This document shows, in pieces, positions 1 through 7,513 of a DNA stretch of 64,000 nucleotides. The translations under genes were made by a program, and so were the position numbers. This DNA comes from Myxococcota bacterium (GTDB lineage: Bacteria > Myxococcota > B64-G9). The notes beneath the pieces were generated by a model. It searched no databases, was not told where the DNA came from, and was given only the letters and a program-made list of their open reading frames with translations. Location of the stretch: positions 248,001 through 312,000 of the forward strand of contig JAKLGA010000005.1 in the NCBI GenBank assembly GCA_022710975.1, in the 5' to 3' direction. The stretch's first letter is position 1, and each line of letters starts with the position of its first letter.

Positions 1-603
1 GCCGCTCGCCCGCCGGCACTCCTCGCTGGGCGGGACCCCCTGGCCGAAGCTCCGCAGCGCCGCCTGGGCCAGGCAGGCGGCCTCGGCCGGCTCCAGCGCC
101 TGGCGGGCGAGCAGCGCCTGGTAGTGCGCCGCCGCCGCCCTGGGGTCCGCGGCCTCGAACTCCAGGCGCAGGCCCTCCTCGAGCGGCCCGGCCGGCGCGC
201 CCTGCCAGGTGGGCAGCGGATCGTCGGGCGCGGGCAGGAGCGGCCGGCCGTCGGCGTCCAGGACGAAGAAGTTGGTCAGCAGGGGGTGCTCGGCCTGCAG
301 GCGCGCGAAGGCCGCGCCGGGCTCGCGGGCCTGGCGGCGGCCGAGGCGCTCGAGCTGCTCCAGCGCCAGGCCGGACTCCTGGACCAGTCGGCGCAGGCGC
401 TCCTTGACCTGCCCGGCCAGCTTGTAGGCCACCGGGTAGTACAGCTCGCGGATGCGCTCGAAGGCCGCGTCCCGCTCGTTCTGGATGGCGATCAACCCGA
501 AGCCGGACAGCAGCAGGCTGGGGATCGAGATGGTGGCGATGACCAGCAGCACCAGCTTGCGCAGCCGGCGGGTGCTGGGGTCGAGGGTACGCTTCGCGCT
601 CAT
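1..603 (-). CDS. Membrane-anchored sensor protein, N-terminal part (gene runs off the window)
   Basis: Open for 201 codons from an ATG at 603 to the window edge. The protein begins MSAKRTLDPSTRRLRKLVLL, then a hydrophobic segment at about residues 16-39, followed by a charged, probably coiled-coil region (about 40-100) rich in Arg/Glu/Leu, then an extracytoplasmic-looking domain with 'NFFVLDADGRPLLPAPDD'. This layout is usual for the input half of a sensor histidine kinase or diguanylate cyclase, but the catalytic half lies outside the window, so the class is inference. No Shine-Dalgarno sequence precedes the ATG, and a -10-like box (TATTCT, 612-617) ends 8 nt upstream, so the mRNA may be leaderless. 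It is divergent from the PLP enzyme gene at 688. Confidence 0.7.
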   Translation of the reverse strand, partial: MSAKRTLDPSTRRLRKLVLLVIATISIPSLLLSGFGLIAIQNERDAAFERIRELYYPVAYKLAGQVKERLRRLVQESGLALEQLERLGRRQAREPGAAFARLQAEHPLLTNFFVLDADGRPLLPAPDDPLPTWQGAPAGPLEEGLRLEFEAADPRAAAAHYQALLARQALEPAEAACLAQAALRSFGQGVPPSEECRRASG

Positions 604-611
604 CGTCCGGC

Positions 612-641
612 AGAATAACACGCCCTTGTCACGGATTTCAC
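612..641 (-). promoter_or_regulatory. Putative sigma-70 promoter of the sensor gene
   Basis: On the minus strand GTGAAA (641-636), an 18-nt spacer, then TATTCT (617-612). The predicted transcription start falls at or next to the ATG at 603. Its -35 overlaps the -35 of the divergent promoter, so the two may compete. Confidence 0.35.
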
Positions 642-666
642 ACGGCCGGCCGGCTCGGTGTACCAT
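637..666 (+). promoter_or_regulatory. Putative sigma-70 promoter of the PLP-enzyme operon
   Basis: TTCACA (637-642), an 18-nt spacer, then TACCAT (661-666). The gene start at 688 follows with GGAGAGG as ribosome-binding site at about 674-680. Confidence 0.4.
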
Positions 667-687
667 GCCGGCCGGAGAGGGTACCGC

Positions 688-1716
688 ATGGGAGCCTGGA
701 ACCGACCGCTGGCCGCGCTCTACCCCAGCCTGGCAACGGCGCTCGGTCCGCTCGAGCTGGCCAGCCTGCCCACGCCTGTGCAGGCGCTCACGCGGCTGGG
801 CCTGCCGGGCCTGTATGTGAAGCGCGACGACCTCAGCTCGGCGCTCTACGGCGGCAACAAGGTGCGCAAGCTCGAGTTCCTGCTGGGCGCGGCCCGGGCG
901 AGCGGCGCCCGCACCGTGCTCACCATGGGCGGCGCGGGCTCGAACCACCTGCTGGCCACCGCGCTGCACGGCCTGGGCCTCGGCCTGCGCACGGCCGGGG
1001 TGATCTTCCCGCAGCCGGACAGCCCGGCGGTCAGGCGCCAGCGGTGCGCCTACCGCGGGGCCGGGGTGGAGCTGCTGCCCACGCCCTCGAAGTACCTGCT
1101 GCCCGCCTCGGTGCTGGCCGCGCTCGTCCGCCTGCGCCTGCGCGAGGGGCGCTTCCCGGCCCTGGTGCCCGGGGGAGGATCGTCGCCGCTCGGCTGCCTG
1201 GGCTTCGTCAACGCCGGCCTCGAGCTCGCGGAGCAGGTGCGCGCGCGGGCGCTGCCCGAGCCCGCGGCGGTCTTCGTGCCCTACGGGACCGGGGGCACGG
1301 CCGTCGGGCTGGCGCTCGGGCTGCGGCTGGGGGAGCTCGGCACCCGGGTGGTGGCGGTGCGGGTGATCGACCGGCTGGTGGCCAACCGGCCCCGGCTGGA
1401 GCTGCTGGCCTGGTCGCTCGGCCGGCTCATCCGCCGGCACGCGCCGGGCGCGCGCCTGCCGCGCGAGCTGCTCGGGAACCTCGAGATCCGCCAGGGCCAG
1501 CTCGGGGCGGGCTACGGCCACCCCACCCCGCAGGGTGAGGCCGCCCAGGCCGCCTTCTCCGAGGCAGGCCTGCGGCTGGAGCTGACGTACACGGCCAAGG
1601 CCGCCGCGGCCTTCCTCGAGGAGGCCCGGCGCGGCGCGGGCCCCCTGCTCTTCTGGTTGACCTACTCGTCGGCGGACATCGACCGCTGGGTGACCGGCGG
1701 CGGAGGTGACGCATGA
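688..1716 (+). CDS. PLP-dependent ACC deaminase / D-cysteine desulfhydrase family protein
   Basis: A 342-aa fold-type II PLP enzyme. The motif KRDDLSSALYGGNKVRKLEF near residues 43-62 contains the lysine expected to bind PLP (NKVRK), and Gly/Ser-rich loops such as 'GGAGSNH' and 'PYGTGGTAVG' fit phosphate and substrate binding. Family members open 1-aminocyclopropane-1-carboxylate or desulfhydrate D-cysteine; the sequence read by eye does not separate these. I start at 688 rather than at an upstream in-frame ATG (658) because GGAGAGG lies at the right distance before 688 and the earlier start would fall before the predicted transcription start. The stop overlaps the next gene's ATG (ATGA), so the two are probably translationally coupled. 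Confidence 0.85.
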   Translation: MGAWNRPLAALYPSLATALGPLELASLPTPVQALTRLGLPGLYVKRDDLSSALYGGNKVRKLEFLLGAARASGARTVLTMGGAGSNHLLATALHGLGLGLRTAGVIFPQPDSPAVRRQRCAYRGAGVELLPTPSKYLLPASVLAALVRLRLREGRFPALVPGGGSSPLGCLGFVNAGLELAEQVRARALPEPAAVFVPYGTGGTAVGLALGLRLGELGTRVVAVRVIDRLVANRPRLELLAWSLGRLIRRHAPGARLPRELLGNLEIRQGQLGAGYGHPTPQGEAAQAAFSEAGLRLELTYTAKAAAAFLEEARRGAGPLLFWLTYSSADIDRWVTGGGGDA

Positions 1717-2624
1717 GCGCAGAGGACGCAGGGCTCGCCTACCAGATCGTCGACGCCTTCAGCGAGCGCCCCTACGCGGGCAACCCGGCCGGGGTGGTGT
1801 TGGACGCGCAGGGCCTGACCGCGGAGCAGATGCAGCGGGTGGCCCGCGAGCTCAACGCCTCGGAGACCGTGTTCGCTGGGGCCCCGGCCGAGGACGGCCT
1901 CCCGGTGCGCTACTTCACGCCGACCCAGGAGGTCGACTTCTGCGGCCACGCCAGCCTGGCCCTGGGCGTGGCCTGGGCGCTCGACCGGCGCCCCGGGGCC
2001 GAGGCGCTGCCCGGTCAGCTCACGCTCGCCACCCGCGCGGGCGCGGTGCCGGTCGAGCTCCGGCCGCACCCGACCTGCCAGGTGGAGGCGTGCATGACCC
2101 AGGCCCGGCCGCGCTTCGCCGACTTCGGCTACCGCCTCGAGCTGCTGGCCGGCGCGCTGGGGCTGGAGGTCGCCGTGATCCCGCCCGGCTGGCCCCTGGG
2201 CCTGGCCTACACCGGCCTGTGGGCGCTGGTCGTGCCGGTGATCTCCGTCGACGCCCTGGCCCGGGCCCGCCCGGACTTCGTGGCCCTGGCCGATCTCAAC
2301 CGCAAGCTGGGCTGCGCCTCGACCCACCTGTACACGCTCACCGGCGACGCCAGCCTGGTGAGCCGCGACTTCTCGCCCGCGGTGGGCGTGCCCGAGGATC
2401 CGGTCACCGGCTCGGCCCTGGGGGCCACCGCGGCCCTGCTGCTCAAGGAGGGCGCGCTGCGCAAGACCCCGCCCGTCACCCGGGTGAGCGCCGAGCAGGG
2501 CGCCTCGGTGGGCCGGCCAGGCCAGGCGCGCATCGAGCTCGCGGAGGACGTCCAGGGCCAGCTCGTGGTGCGCGTGGCCGGCACCGCCGTCCCGGTGGCG
2601 CGCGGCGCCCTGCGGCGCCCCTGA
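1713..2624 (+). CDS. PhzF family isomerase/epimerase-like protein
   Basis: A 303-aa protein opening with 'YQIVDAFSERPYAGNPAGVV', the classic PhzF start in which the conserved Asn-Pro-Ala loop follows 'F....GNPA'. The segment 'LNASETVF' carries the conserved catalytic Glu region, and 'FCGHASLA' and 'PEDPVTGSA' are the two other family signatures. PhzF proteins are dimeric, cofactor-free isomerases; PhzF itself acts in phenazine synthesis, but most homologues have no known substrate and no phenazine genes are here. The ATG overlaps the stop of the PLP enzyme by 4 nt, suggesting a shared small amino-acid-like substrate pathway (inference). Confidence 0.85.
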   Translation: MSAEDAGLAYQIVDAFSERPYAGNPAGVVLDAQGLTAEQMQRVARELNASETVFAGAPAEDGLPVRYFTPTQEVDFCGHASLALGVAWALDRRPGAEALPGQLTLATRAGAVPVELRPHPTCQVEACMTQARPRFADFGYRLELLAGALGLEVAVIPPGWPLGLAYTGLWALVVPVISVDALARARPDFVALADLNRKLGCASTHLYTLTGDASLVSRDFSPAVGVPEDPVTGSALGATAALLLKEGALRKTPPVTRVSAEQGASVGRPGQARIELAEDVQGQLVVRVAGTAVPVARGALRRP

Positions 2625-2633
2625 CGCGGACCC

Positions 2634-3467
2634 ATGCCCACCTGGCTGCTCAGCCTGCTCGTCCTCGTCTGCCTGGGCCTGGCGGGGCTCGGCGCCTGGC
2701 TGTGGCGCACCCGGCCCTGGCGCGGCCCGCGGCCGCGCTGGCCCGTGGTGCTGGTGCACGGCATCCTGGGCTTCGATCGCCTCGAGCTCGGGCCGCTCAG
2801 GCGGGACTACTTCCACGGGGTGGTCGAGCACCTGCGCGATCTGGGTGTCGAGGTGCACTGCCCGCGCCTGCCCCCGCTGGGCGGGATCGCCGAGCGGGCC
2901 GAGGCGCTGGCGGCCTTCCTGCGCGCGCTGCCGGCCCGCAAGGTCAACCTGGTGGCCCACTCGATGGGCGGCCTGGACGCGCGCTGGGCCATCTCGCGCC
3001 TGGGCTGCGCCCCGCGGGTGGCCTCCCTCACCACCCTCGGCACGCCCCACCGCGGCACCCCGGCGGCCGATCTGGGGGTGCGCCTGCTAGGGCTGGAGTG
3101 GGGCGTGGGGGCGCTGCTGTCGGCGGCCGGTCTACCCGGGCGGGTGCTGACCGATCTGTCGGTGCAGGGCCTGGCGCGCTTCGACGCCGAGGCCCCGGAC
3201 GCCCCCGGGGTGCGCTACTTCTGCGTGCCGGCATCCGCGGACGCGACCGGCCAGGGGGTCCACCCGCTGCTCCGGCCGCTGCACGCCTACCTGCAGCGCG
3301 CGGCCGGGCCCAACGACGGCCTGGTCCCGGCCGCCTCCCAGGTCCACGGCCAGGTGCTGGCGCGGGTGCGGGCGGATCACTGGGCGGAGATCGGCTGGGG
3401 CCAGGGGCTGGACGCGCCGGCGCTGTTCGTCCGCCTGCTCACCGAGCTCCGGCGGCGGGGGCGCTGA
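2634..3467 (+). CDS. Membrane-anchored triacylglycerol lipase-like alpha/beta hydrolase
   Basis: 277 aa. An N-terminal hydrophobic segment (about residues 3-22) looks like an uncleaved anchor or signal. Then 'VVLVHGILGFD' gives the oxyanion-hole region and 'VAHSMGGLDARW' the nucleophile elbow with the catalytic Ser; 'GPNDGLVP' supplies the likely acid and 'ADHWAEIG' the likely His. This order and the 'THRGTP'-type segment (here TPHRGTP) match bacterial family I lipases. No lipase chaperone gene is adjacent. It starts 9 nt after phzF and probably ends that operon; the convergent Cys-rich gene begins its 3' end 6 nt later. Confidence 0.8.
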   Translation: MPTWLLSLLVLVCLGLAGLGAWLWRTRPWRGPRPRWPVVLVHGILGFDRLELGPLRRDYFHGVVEHLRDLGVEVHCPRLPPLGGIAERAEALAAFLRALPARKVNLVAHSMGGLDARWAISRLGCAPRVASLTTLGTPHRGTPAADLGVRLLGLEWGVGALLSAAGLPGRVLTDLSVQGLARFDAEAPDAPGVRYFCVPASADATGQGVHPLLRPLHAYLQRAAGPNDGLVPAASQVHGQVLARVRADHWAEIGWGQGLDAPALFVRLLTELRRRGR

Positions 3468-3473
3468 GCGCGC

Positions 3474-6400
3474 CTACTGGCACAGCCCCTCGAGGCAGCG
3501 CAGGCCCGCGGGGCAGTCCAGGTCGGTCCAGCACATGGGCACGATGCAGGTGTAGTTGCTGCACAGCATGCCCTCCCCGCAGTCCCAGTCGCTCCAGCAC
3601 TCGGGCACCTGACAGCTGCCGTTGACGCAGCGCTCGCCGGTGGCGCAGTCCCAGTCGCTCCAGCACTGGCCGGAGGGCAGGCACTGGCCGTTCAGGCAGG
3701 CGTATCCGTCCGGGCAGTCCCAGTCGCCCTCGCAGCGGCCGGCGTACACGCACTGGCCCGTGCCCAGATCGCACACGTACTCGGGCGGGCAATCCCAGTC
3801 GCCCTGGCACCAGAACACGTACACGCACTGGCCGTCCTGGCAGGTGTAGCCGGGCTCGCAGTCCCAGTCGCCCTGGCACTGGCCGAGGAACACGCACTGG
3901 CCGTTGTCGCAGGTGTACCCGGCCGGGCAGTCCGCGTCGGTCTGGCACTGCTCGCCGGGCACGCAGCGGTAGTCCTGGCAGAACATCCCGGGCGGGCACC
4001 AGGTGTCGTCCAGGCACTCGCCCCAGAACTGGCAGGTGTAGGACCAGGGATCGCAGGTGAAGCCCTCCGGGCAGTCGGCGTCCGAGTAGCACTCGGGCAG
4101 GAACACGCACTGGTTGTCCACGCAGCGCTCGCCCGGACCGCACTCCCAGTCGTTGTAGCACTGGATGTCCTGCACGCAGCGGCCATCCTCGCACACCAGA
4201 CCGGGCGGGCAGGTGACGTCCATGCACGGGTCGTACACGCAGAAGTTGTTCTCGCAGCGGTAGCTGTCGGGGCACTGGCTGTCGTCCCAGCAGATGGCCA
4301 CGCAGTAGCCCATGATGCACCACTGGCCCGCCGCGCAGTCGCCGTTGCCCAGGCACTGCTGGCCCATGCAGGTGCCCTGGATGCAGTACTGGCCGCCCGG
4401 GCAGTCCGCGTTGTCCTGGCACGGGTCGAGGGCGCAGGCGCCGCCCTCGCAGTGGTAGCCGGCCGGGCAGGTCACGCCCTGGCAGGGATCCTGGTACACG
4501 CACTGCCCGGACACGCAATGGTAGTCGGTCCCGGGGCAGTCCGCGTCCGTCCAGCAGTCCGGGGAGTAGACGCAGCGCTCGCCCTGGCACAGGTAGCCCG
4601 CCGGGCAGTCGGCGTCGCTCAGGCACTCGGGTGGGTACACGCAGAAGTACTCCTCGCACACCATGCCCGGCATGCACCAGCTGTCGTCCATGCACTCGCC
4701 AGCGAAGTAGCAGGTGCCCGACCAGGCGTCGCAGGCGTAGCCGGTCGGGCAGTCCTGGTCGGTCTGGCACCCGGGTAGCTCCTCGCACAGGTAGTCGACA
4801 CAGCGGAAGCCCTGGGGGCAGTCCCAGTCGTAGGTGCACTCGCCGGCGAACACGCACCGGTTGCCCTCGCAGCGGTAGCCCGACGGGCACTCCCAGTCGT
4901 ACTGGCACTCCGGCGCGAGCGTGCACTGGAGCGTGTCCAGGTTGCACACGTACCCGGGCGGGCAGTCGCGATCGCCCTGGCACTCGCCCGTGAACACGCA
5001 CTGGAACAGGTTCAGGTCGCACACGTAGCCGGCCGGGCACTCCGCGTCCGACCTGCACTGGCCGGCGAACACGCACTGGAACAGATCCGGATCGCACGCG
5101 TAACCCGTCGGGCAGTCACGGTCGGTCCGGCACTCGCCCGCCCACACGCACTGGTAAGTACCCAGGTCGCAGATGTACCCGGGCGGGCACCCGCCGGCCG
5201 CGTCGCACTCTCCGGCGAACACGCACTGGAACAGGTTCAGGTCGCACACGTAGCCGGCCGGGCAGTCGCCGTCGGTCTGGCACTCGCCCGCGAACACGCA
5301 CCGGAACAGGTTCAGATCGCACACGTAGCCCGGCGGGCACTGCCAGTCGCCCTGGCACTGGCCGGCGAACACGCACTGGAACAGGTTCAGATCGCACACG
5401 TAGCCGGCCGGGCAGTCGCCGTCGGTCTGGCACTCGCCCGCGAACACGCACTGGAAGTTCTCGCAGCGGTACCCGGTCGGGCACTGCCAGTCGCCCTGGC
5501 ACTGGCCGGCGAACACGCACTGGAACGTGTCGGGATCGCACGCGTAGCCGGCCGGGCAGTCGGCGTCGGTGCGGCATTCACCGGCGAAGACGCACACGAG
5601 CCGATCCGGATCGCACACGTACCCCGCGGGGCAATCGCCGTCGGTCTGGCACTCGCCCGCCCACACGCACTGGAAGGTGCTCAGGTCGCAGCGGTAGCCC
5701 GCGTCGCAGTCCGCGTCGCTCCGGCACTGGCCGGCGAACACGCACAGGAAGGTGCCGAGATCGCACACGTAGCCCGGCGGGCACTGCCAGTCGCCCTGGC
5801 ACTGCCCGGCGAACACGCACTGGTAGGTCTCCAGATCGCACACGTAGCCGGGCGGGCACCCGCCGTCCGCGTCGCACTGGCCGGCGAACACGCACCGGTA
5901 GGTCTCAGGGTCGCACACGTAGCCGTCCGGGCAATCGGTGTCGGCGCGGCATTCACCGGCGAACACGCAGCGGTAGTCCTCGCAGCGCCAGCCCTGCGGG
6001 CACTGCCAGTCGGCCTGGCACTCGCCGAGGAACTGGCAGTAGCCCTCCAGGCAGGTCCAGCCCGGCGGGCAGTCCCGGTCGGTCTGGCAGTCGCCGGCGA
6101 ACACGCACTGGAACGTGCCCAGATCGCACACGTACCCGAGCGGGCACTGGCTGTCGTCGCGGCACTCGCCGGCGAACACGCACTGCCAGGTCGACAGATC
6201 GCAGCGGAACCCGGGCGGGCACTGGCCGTCCTCGCTGCACTCCCCGGCGAACACGCACTGGTAGCTCAGGCACAGGTAGCCCGGCGGGCACTCGAAGTCC
6301 TCCAGGCACTCGCCGGCGAAGACGCAGCGCGCGTCGAGGCACACGTACGGGTAGGGGCAATCCCGATCGTCCAGGCACTCCCCGGCGAACACGCACTGGC

Positions 6401-7316
6401 CGTCCACGCACTGGTAACCCGCGGGGCAGTCCTGGTCGCGCTGGCACGTCCCGAGCGGCACGCAGGCCCCTTCCCTGCATGCGTAGCCCGCGGGGCAGTC
6501 CCAGTCGGCGCTGCACTCCAGGCACACGCCGTGCTGCCCCGCCGCGTCCGTGCAGCGCTCGCCCGCGGGGCAGCCGGGCTTCGAGCAGCACCAGCTCGGC
6601 AGGTCGGTCCACTGGCAGCGGCCGTCCCAGCAGTGCGCGCCCTGCTCGCAATCGCAGTCCACCCGGCAGTCCGGGGTCCACGGCACGCAGCGGCCCTCCA
6701 GGCACACGCTCCCCTCCGGGCAGTCCGCGTCGGTCTGGCAGACCGCGGGGACGCAACGCCCCGCCAGGCACACCTCGCCTGGCTCGCAGTCCGCGTCGGT
6801 CTCGCAGTCGCCCTGCACCACGCACTGGCCGTCGACGCAGGTGTAGCCCGCGGGGCAGGGCTCGCCCTGGCCACAGCCCGGGGGCACGCAGCGCCCGTCC
6901 CGGCAGACGAGCTCGCCCGGGCAGTCCCCGTCCTGCACGCACTCCGGCGGGATCAGCACGCAGGTGCCCTGCTCGCAGGCGTAGCCCTCCGGGCAGTCCC
7001 CGTCGTCGTCGCACACCTCCGGGGGCACGCACGTGCCGTCCACGCAGACCAGCCCCGGCGGGCAGTCCCCGTCCTGCTCACACGGCACGTCCGGCGGCAC
7101 GCACGCGCCGGCCACGCAGATCTCGTCGCCCGGGCAGTCGGTGTCCTTGGTGCAGCCGGGCGCGCCGCAGCGCGGCCAGCCGTCGCCGATGTCGATGCAG
7201 ACCAGCCCCTCGGCGCAGTCGGCGTCGCTCTCGCAGAACTCGGGCATGGTCCGGCCGCAGCCGCCGAGCAGGGCCACGAGCGCCACCCATCCCAGCCAGG
7301 ACGACATTCTTCGCAT
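3474..7316 (-). CDS. Giant cysteine-rich lipoprotein with 53 tandem four-Cys modules
   Basis: 1280 aa. The N-terminus MRRMSSWLGWVALVALLGGC is a lipoprotein-type signal with Cys20 as the likely lipidated residue. From Cys28 to the end I count 53 tandem modules of 21-28 aa, consensus C-x-x-D-x-D-C-P-x-G-Y-x-C-(x)5-8-C-V-F-A-G-E/Q, four cysteines each. Nothing else is present: no globular domain and no C-terminal anchor. Each module probably forms two disulfides, giving a rod-like chain outside the cytoplasm. Function is unknown; adhesin, spacer or metal-binding roles are all possible. I start at 7316, not the ATG at 7331, because GGAGAGG sits about 6 nt before 7316. Confidence 0.8.
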   Translation of the reverse strand: MRRMSSWLGWVALVALLGGCGRTMPEFCESDADCAEGLVCIDIGDGWPRCGAPGCTKDTDCPGDEICVAGACVPPDVPCEQDGDCPPGLVCVDGTCVPPEVCDDDGDCPEGYACEQGTCVLIPPECVQDGDCPGELVCRDGRCVPPGCGQGEPCPAGYTCVDGQCVVQGDCETDADCEPGEVCLAGRCVPAVCQTDADCPEGSVCLEGRCVPWTPDCRVDCDCEQGAHCWDGRCQWTDLPSWCCSKPGCPAGERCTDAAGQHGVCLECSADWDCPAGYACREGACVPLGTCQRDQDCPAGYQCVDGQCVFAGECLDDRDCPYPYVCLDARCVFAGECLEDFECPPGYLCLSYQCVFAGECSEDGQCPPGFRCDLSTWQCVFAGECRDDSQCPLGYVCDLGTFQCVFAGDCQTDRDCPPGWTCLEGYCQFLGECQADWQCPQGWRCEDYRCVFAGECRADTDCPDGYVCDPETYRCVFAGQCDADGGCPPGYVCDLETYQCVFAGQCQGDWQCPPGYVCDLGTFLCVFAGQCRSDADCDAGYRCDLSTFQCVWAGECQTDGDCPAGYVCDPDRLVCVFAGECRTDADCPAGYACDPDTFQCVFAGQCQGDWQCPTGYRCENFQCVFAGECQTDGDCPAGYVCDLNLFQCVFAGQCQGDWQCPPGYVCDLNLFRCVFAGECQTDGDCPAGYVCDLNLFQCVFAGECDAAGGCPPGYICDLGTYQCVWAGECRTDRDCPTGYACDPDLFQCVFAGQCRSDAECPAGYVCDLNLFQCVFTGECQGDRDCPPGYVCNLDTLQCTLAPECQYDWECPSGYRCEGNRCVFAGECTYDWDCPQGFRCVDYLCEELPGCQTDQDCPTGYACDAWSGTCYFAGECMDDSWCMPGMVCEEYFCVYPPECLSDADCPAGYLCQGERCVYSPDCWTDADCPGTDYHCVSGQCVYQDPCQGVTCPAGYHCEGGACALDPCQDNADCPGGQYCIQGTCMGQQCLGNGDCAAGQWCIMGYCVAICWDDSQCPDSYRCENNFCVYDPCMDVTCPPGLVCEDGRCVQDIQCYNDWECGPGERCVDNQCVFLPECYSDADCPEGFTCDPWSYTCQFWGECLDDTWCPPGMFCQDYRCVPGEQCQTDADCPAGYTCDNGQCVFLGQCQGDWDCEPGYTCQDGQCVYVFWCQGDWDCPPEYVCDLGTGQCVYAGRCEGDWDCPDGYACLNGQCLPSGQCWSDWDCATGERCVNGSCQVPECWSDWDCGEGMLCSNYTCIVPMCWTDLDCPAGLRCLEGLCQ
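3477..7235 (-). repeat. Array of 53 repeats of about 66-75 bp encoding four-Cys modules
   Basis: The array fills the coding region of the Cys-rich lipoprotein. Modules near both ends vary in sequence and length. Those at about 4985-5960 (modules 19-31) are nearly uniform 75-bp or 69-bp units ending VFAGE or VFAGQ. Modules 25-26 and 27-28 form two copies of a two-module unit (CQGDWQCP... then CQTDGDCP...), pointing to recent duplication or gene conversion. Confidence 0.85.
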
Positions 7317-7353
7317 GAGCCACCTCTCCATCCAGAGCGCGGTTCTCCATCGG

Positions 7354-7371
7354 CCGGGTCGAGCGACCCGG
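7354..7371 (-). other. Stem-loop in the leader of the Cys-rich lipoprotein gene
   Basis: A perfect inverted repeat: CCGGGTC (7354-7360), loop GAGC, GACCCGG (7365-7371). It lies between the putative promoter (7389-7418) and the start at 7316, so it would fold in the 5' untranslated RNA. No uridine run follows, so it does not look like a terminator. Confidence 0.4.
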
Positions 7372-7388
7372 GCCTCCCATCTGCCTCC

Positions 7389-7418
7389 ATACTAGGGGCG
7401 TTCGGGCCGCGCCCTCAA
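7389..7418 (-). promoter_or_regulatory. Putative promoter of the Cys-rich lipoprotein gene
   Basis: Minus strand: TTGAGG (7418-7413), an 18-nt spacer, TAGTAT (7394-7389). This would give a leader of about 65 nt. Confidence 0.35.
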
Positions 7419-7458
7419 GGAACCGGCCCATTTTCAGGACTCAGCTTGTCCTCATGGC

Positions 7459-7487
7459 TGGACTCCCCCGGGGAGTGCGGGTACAAT
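7459..7487 (+). promoter_or_regulatory. Putative promoter of cydAB
   Basis: TGGACT (7459-7464), 17-nt spacer, TACAAT (7482-7487, five of six consensus bases). The transcript would start near 7494, leaving a short leader that carries the AGGGAGGAGC ribosome-binding site before the ATG at 7514. Confidence 0.45.
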
Positions 7488-7513
7488 CCGCGCCCGGCGC
7501 AGGGAGGAGCTCC

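Noticed and set aside
3439-5097. Second open frame inside the Cys-module array (minus strand, other frame)
   Set aside because: It repeats only because the DNA repeats; it has Arg/Val/Pro-rich sequence with no signal and no cysteine pattern.
3477-7235. CRISPR-like array
   Set aside because: Repeat and spacer are not distinguishable, units are in frame and coding, and no cas genes are present.
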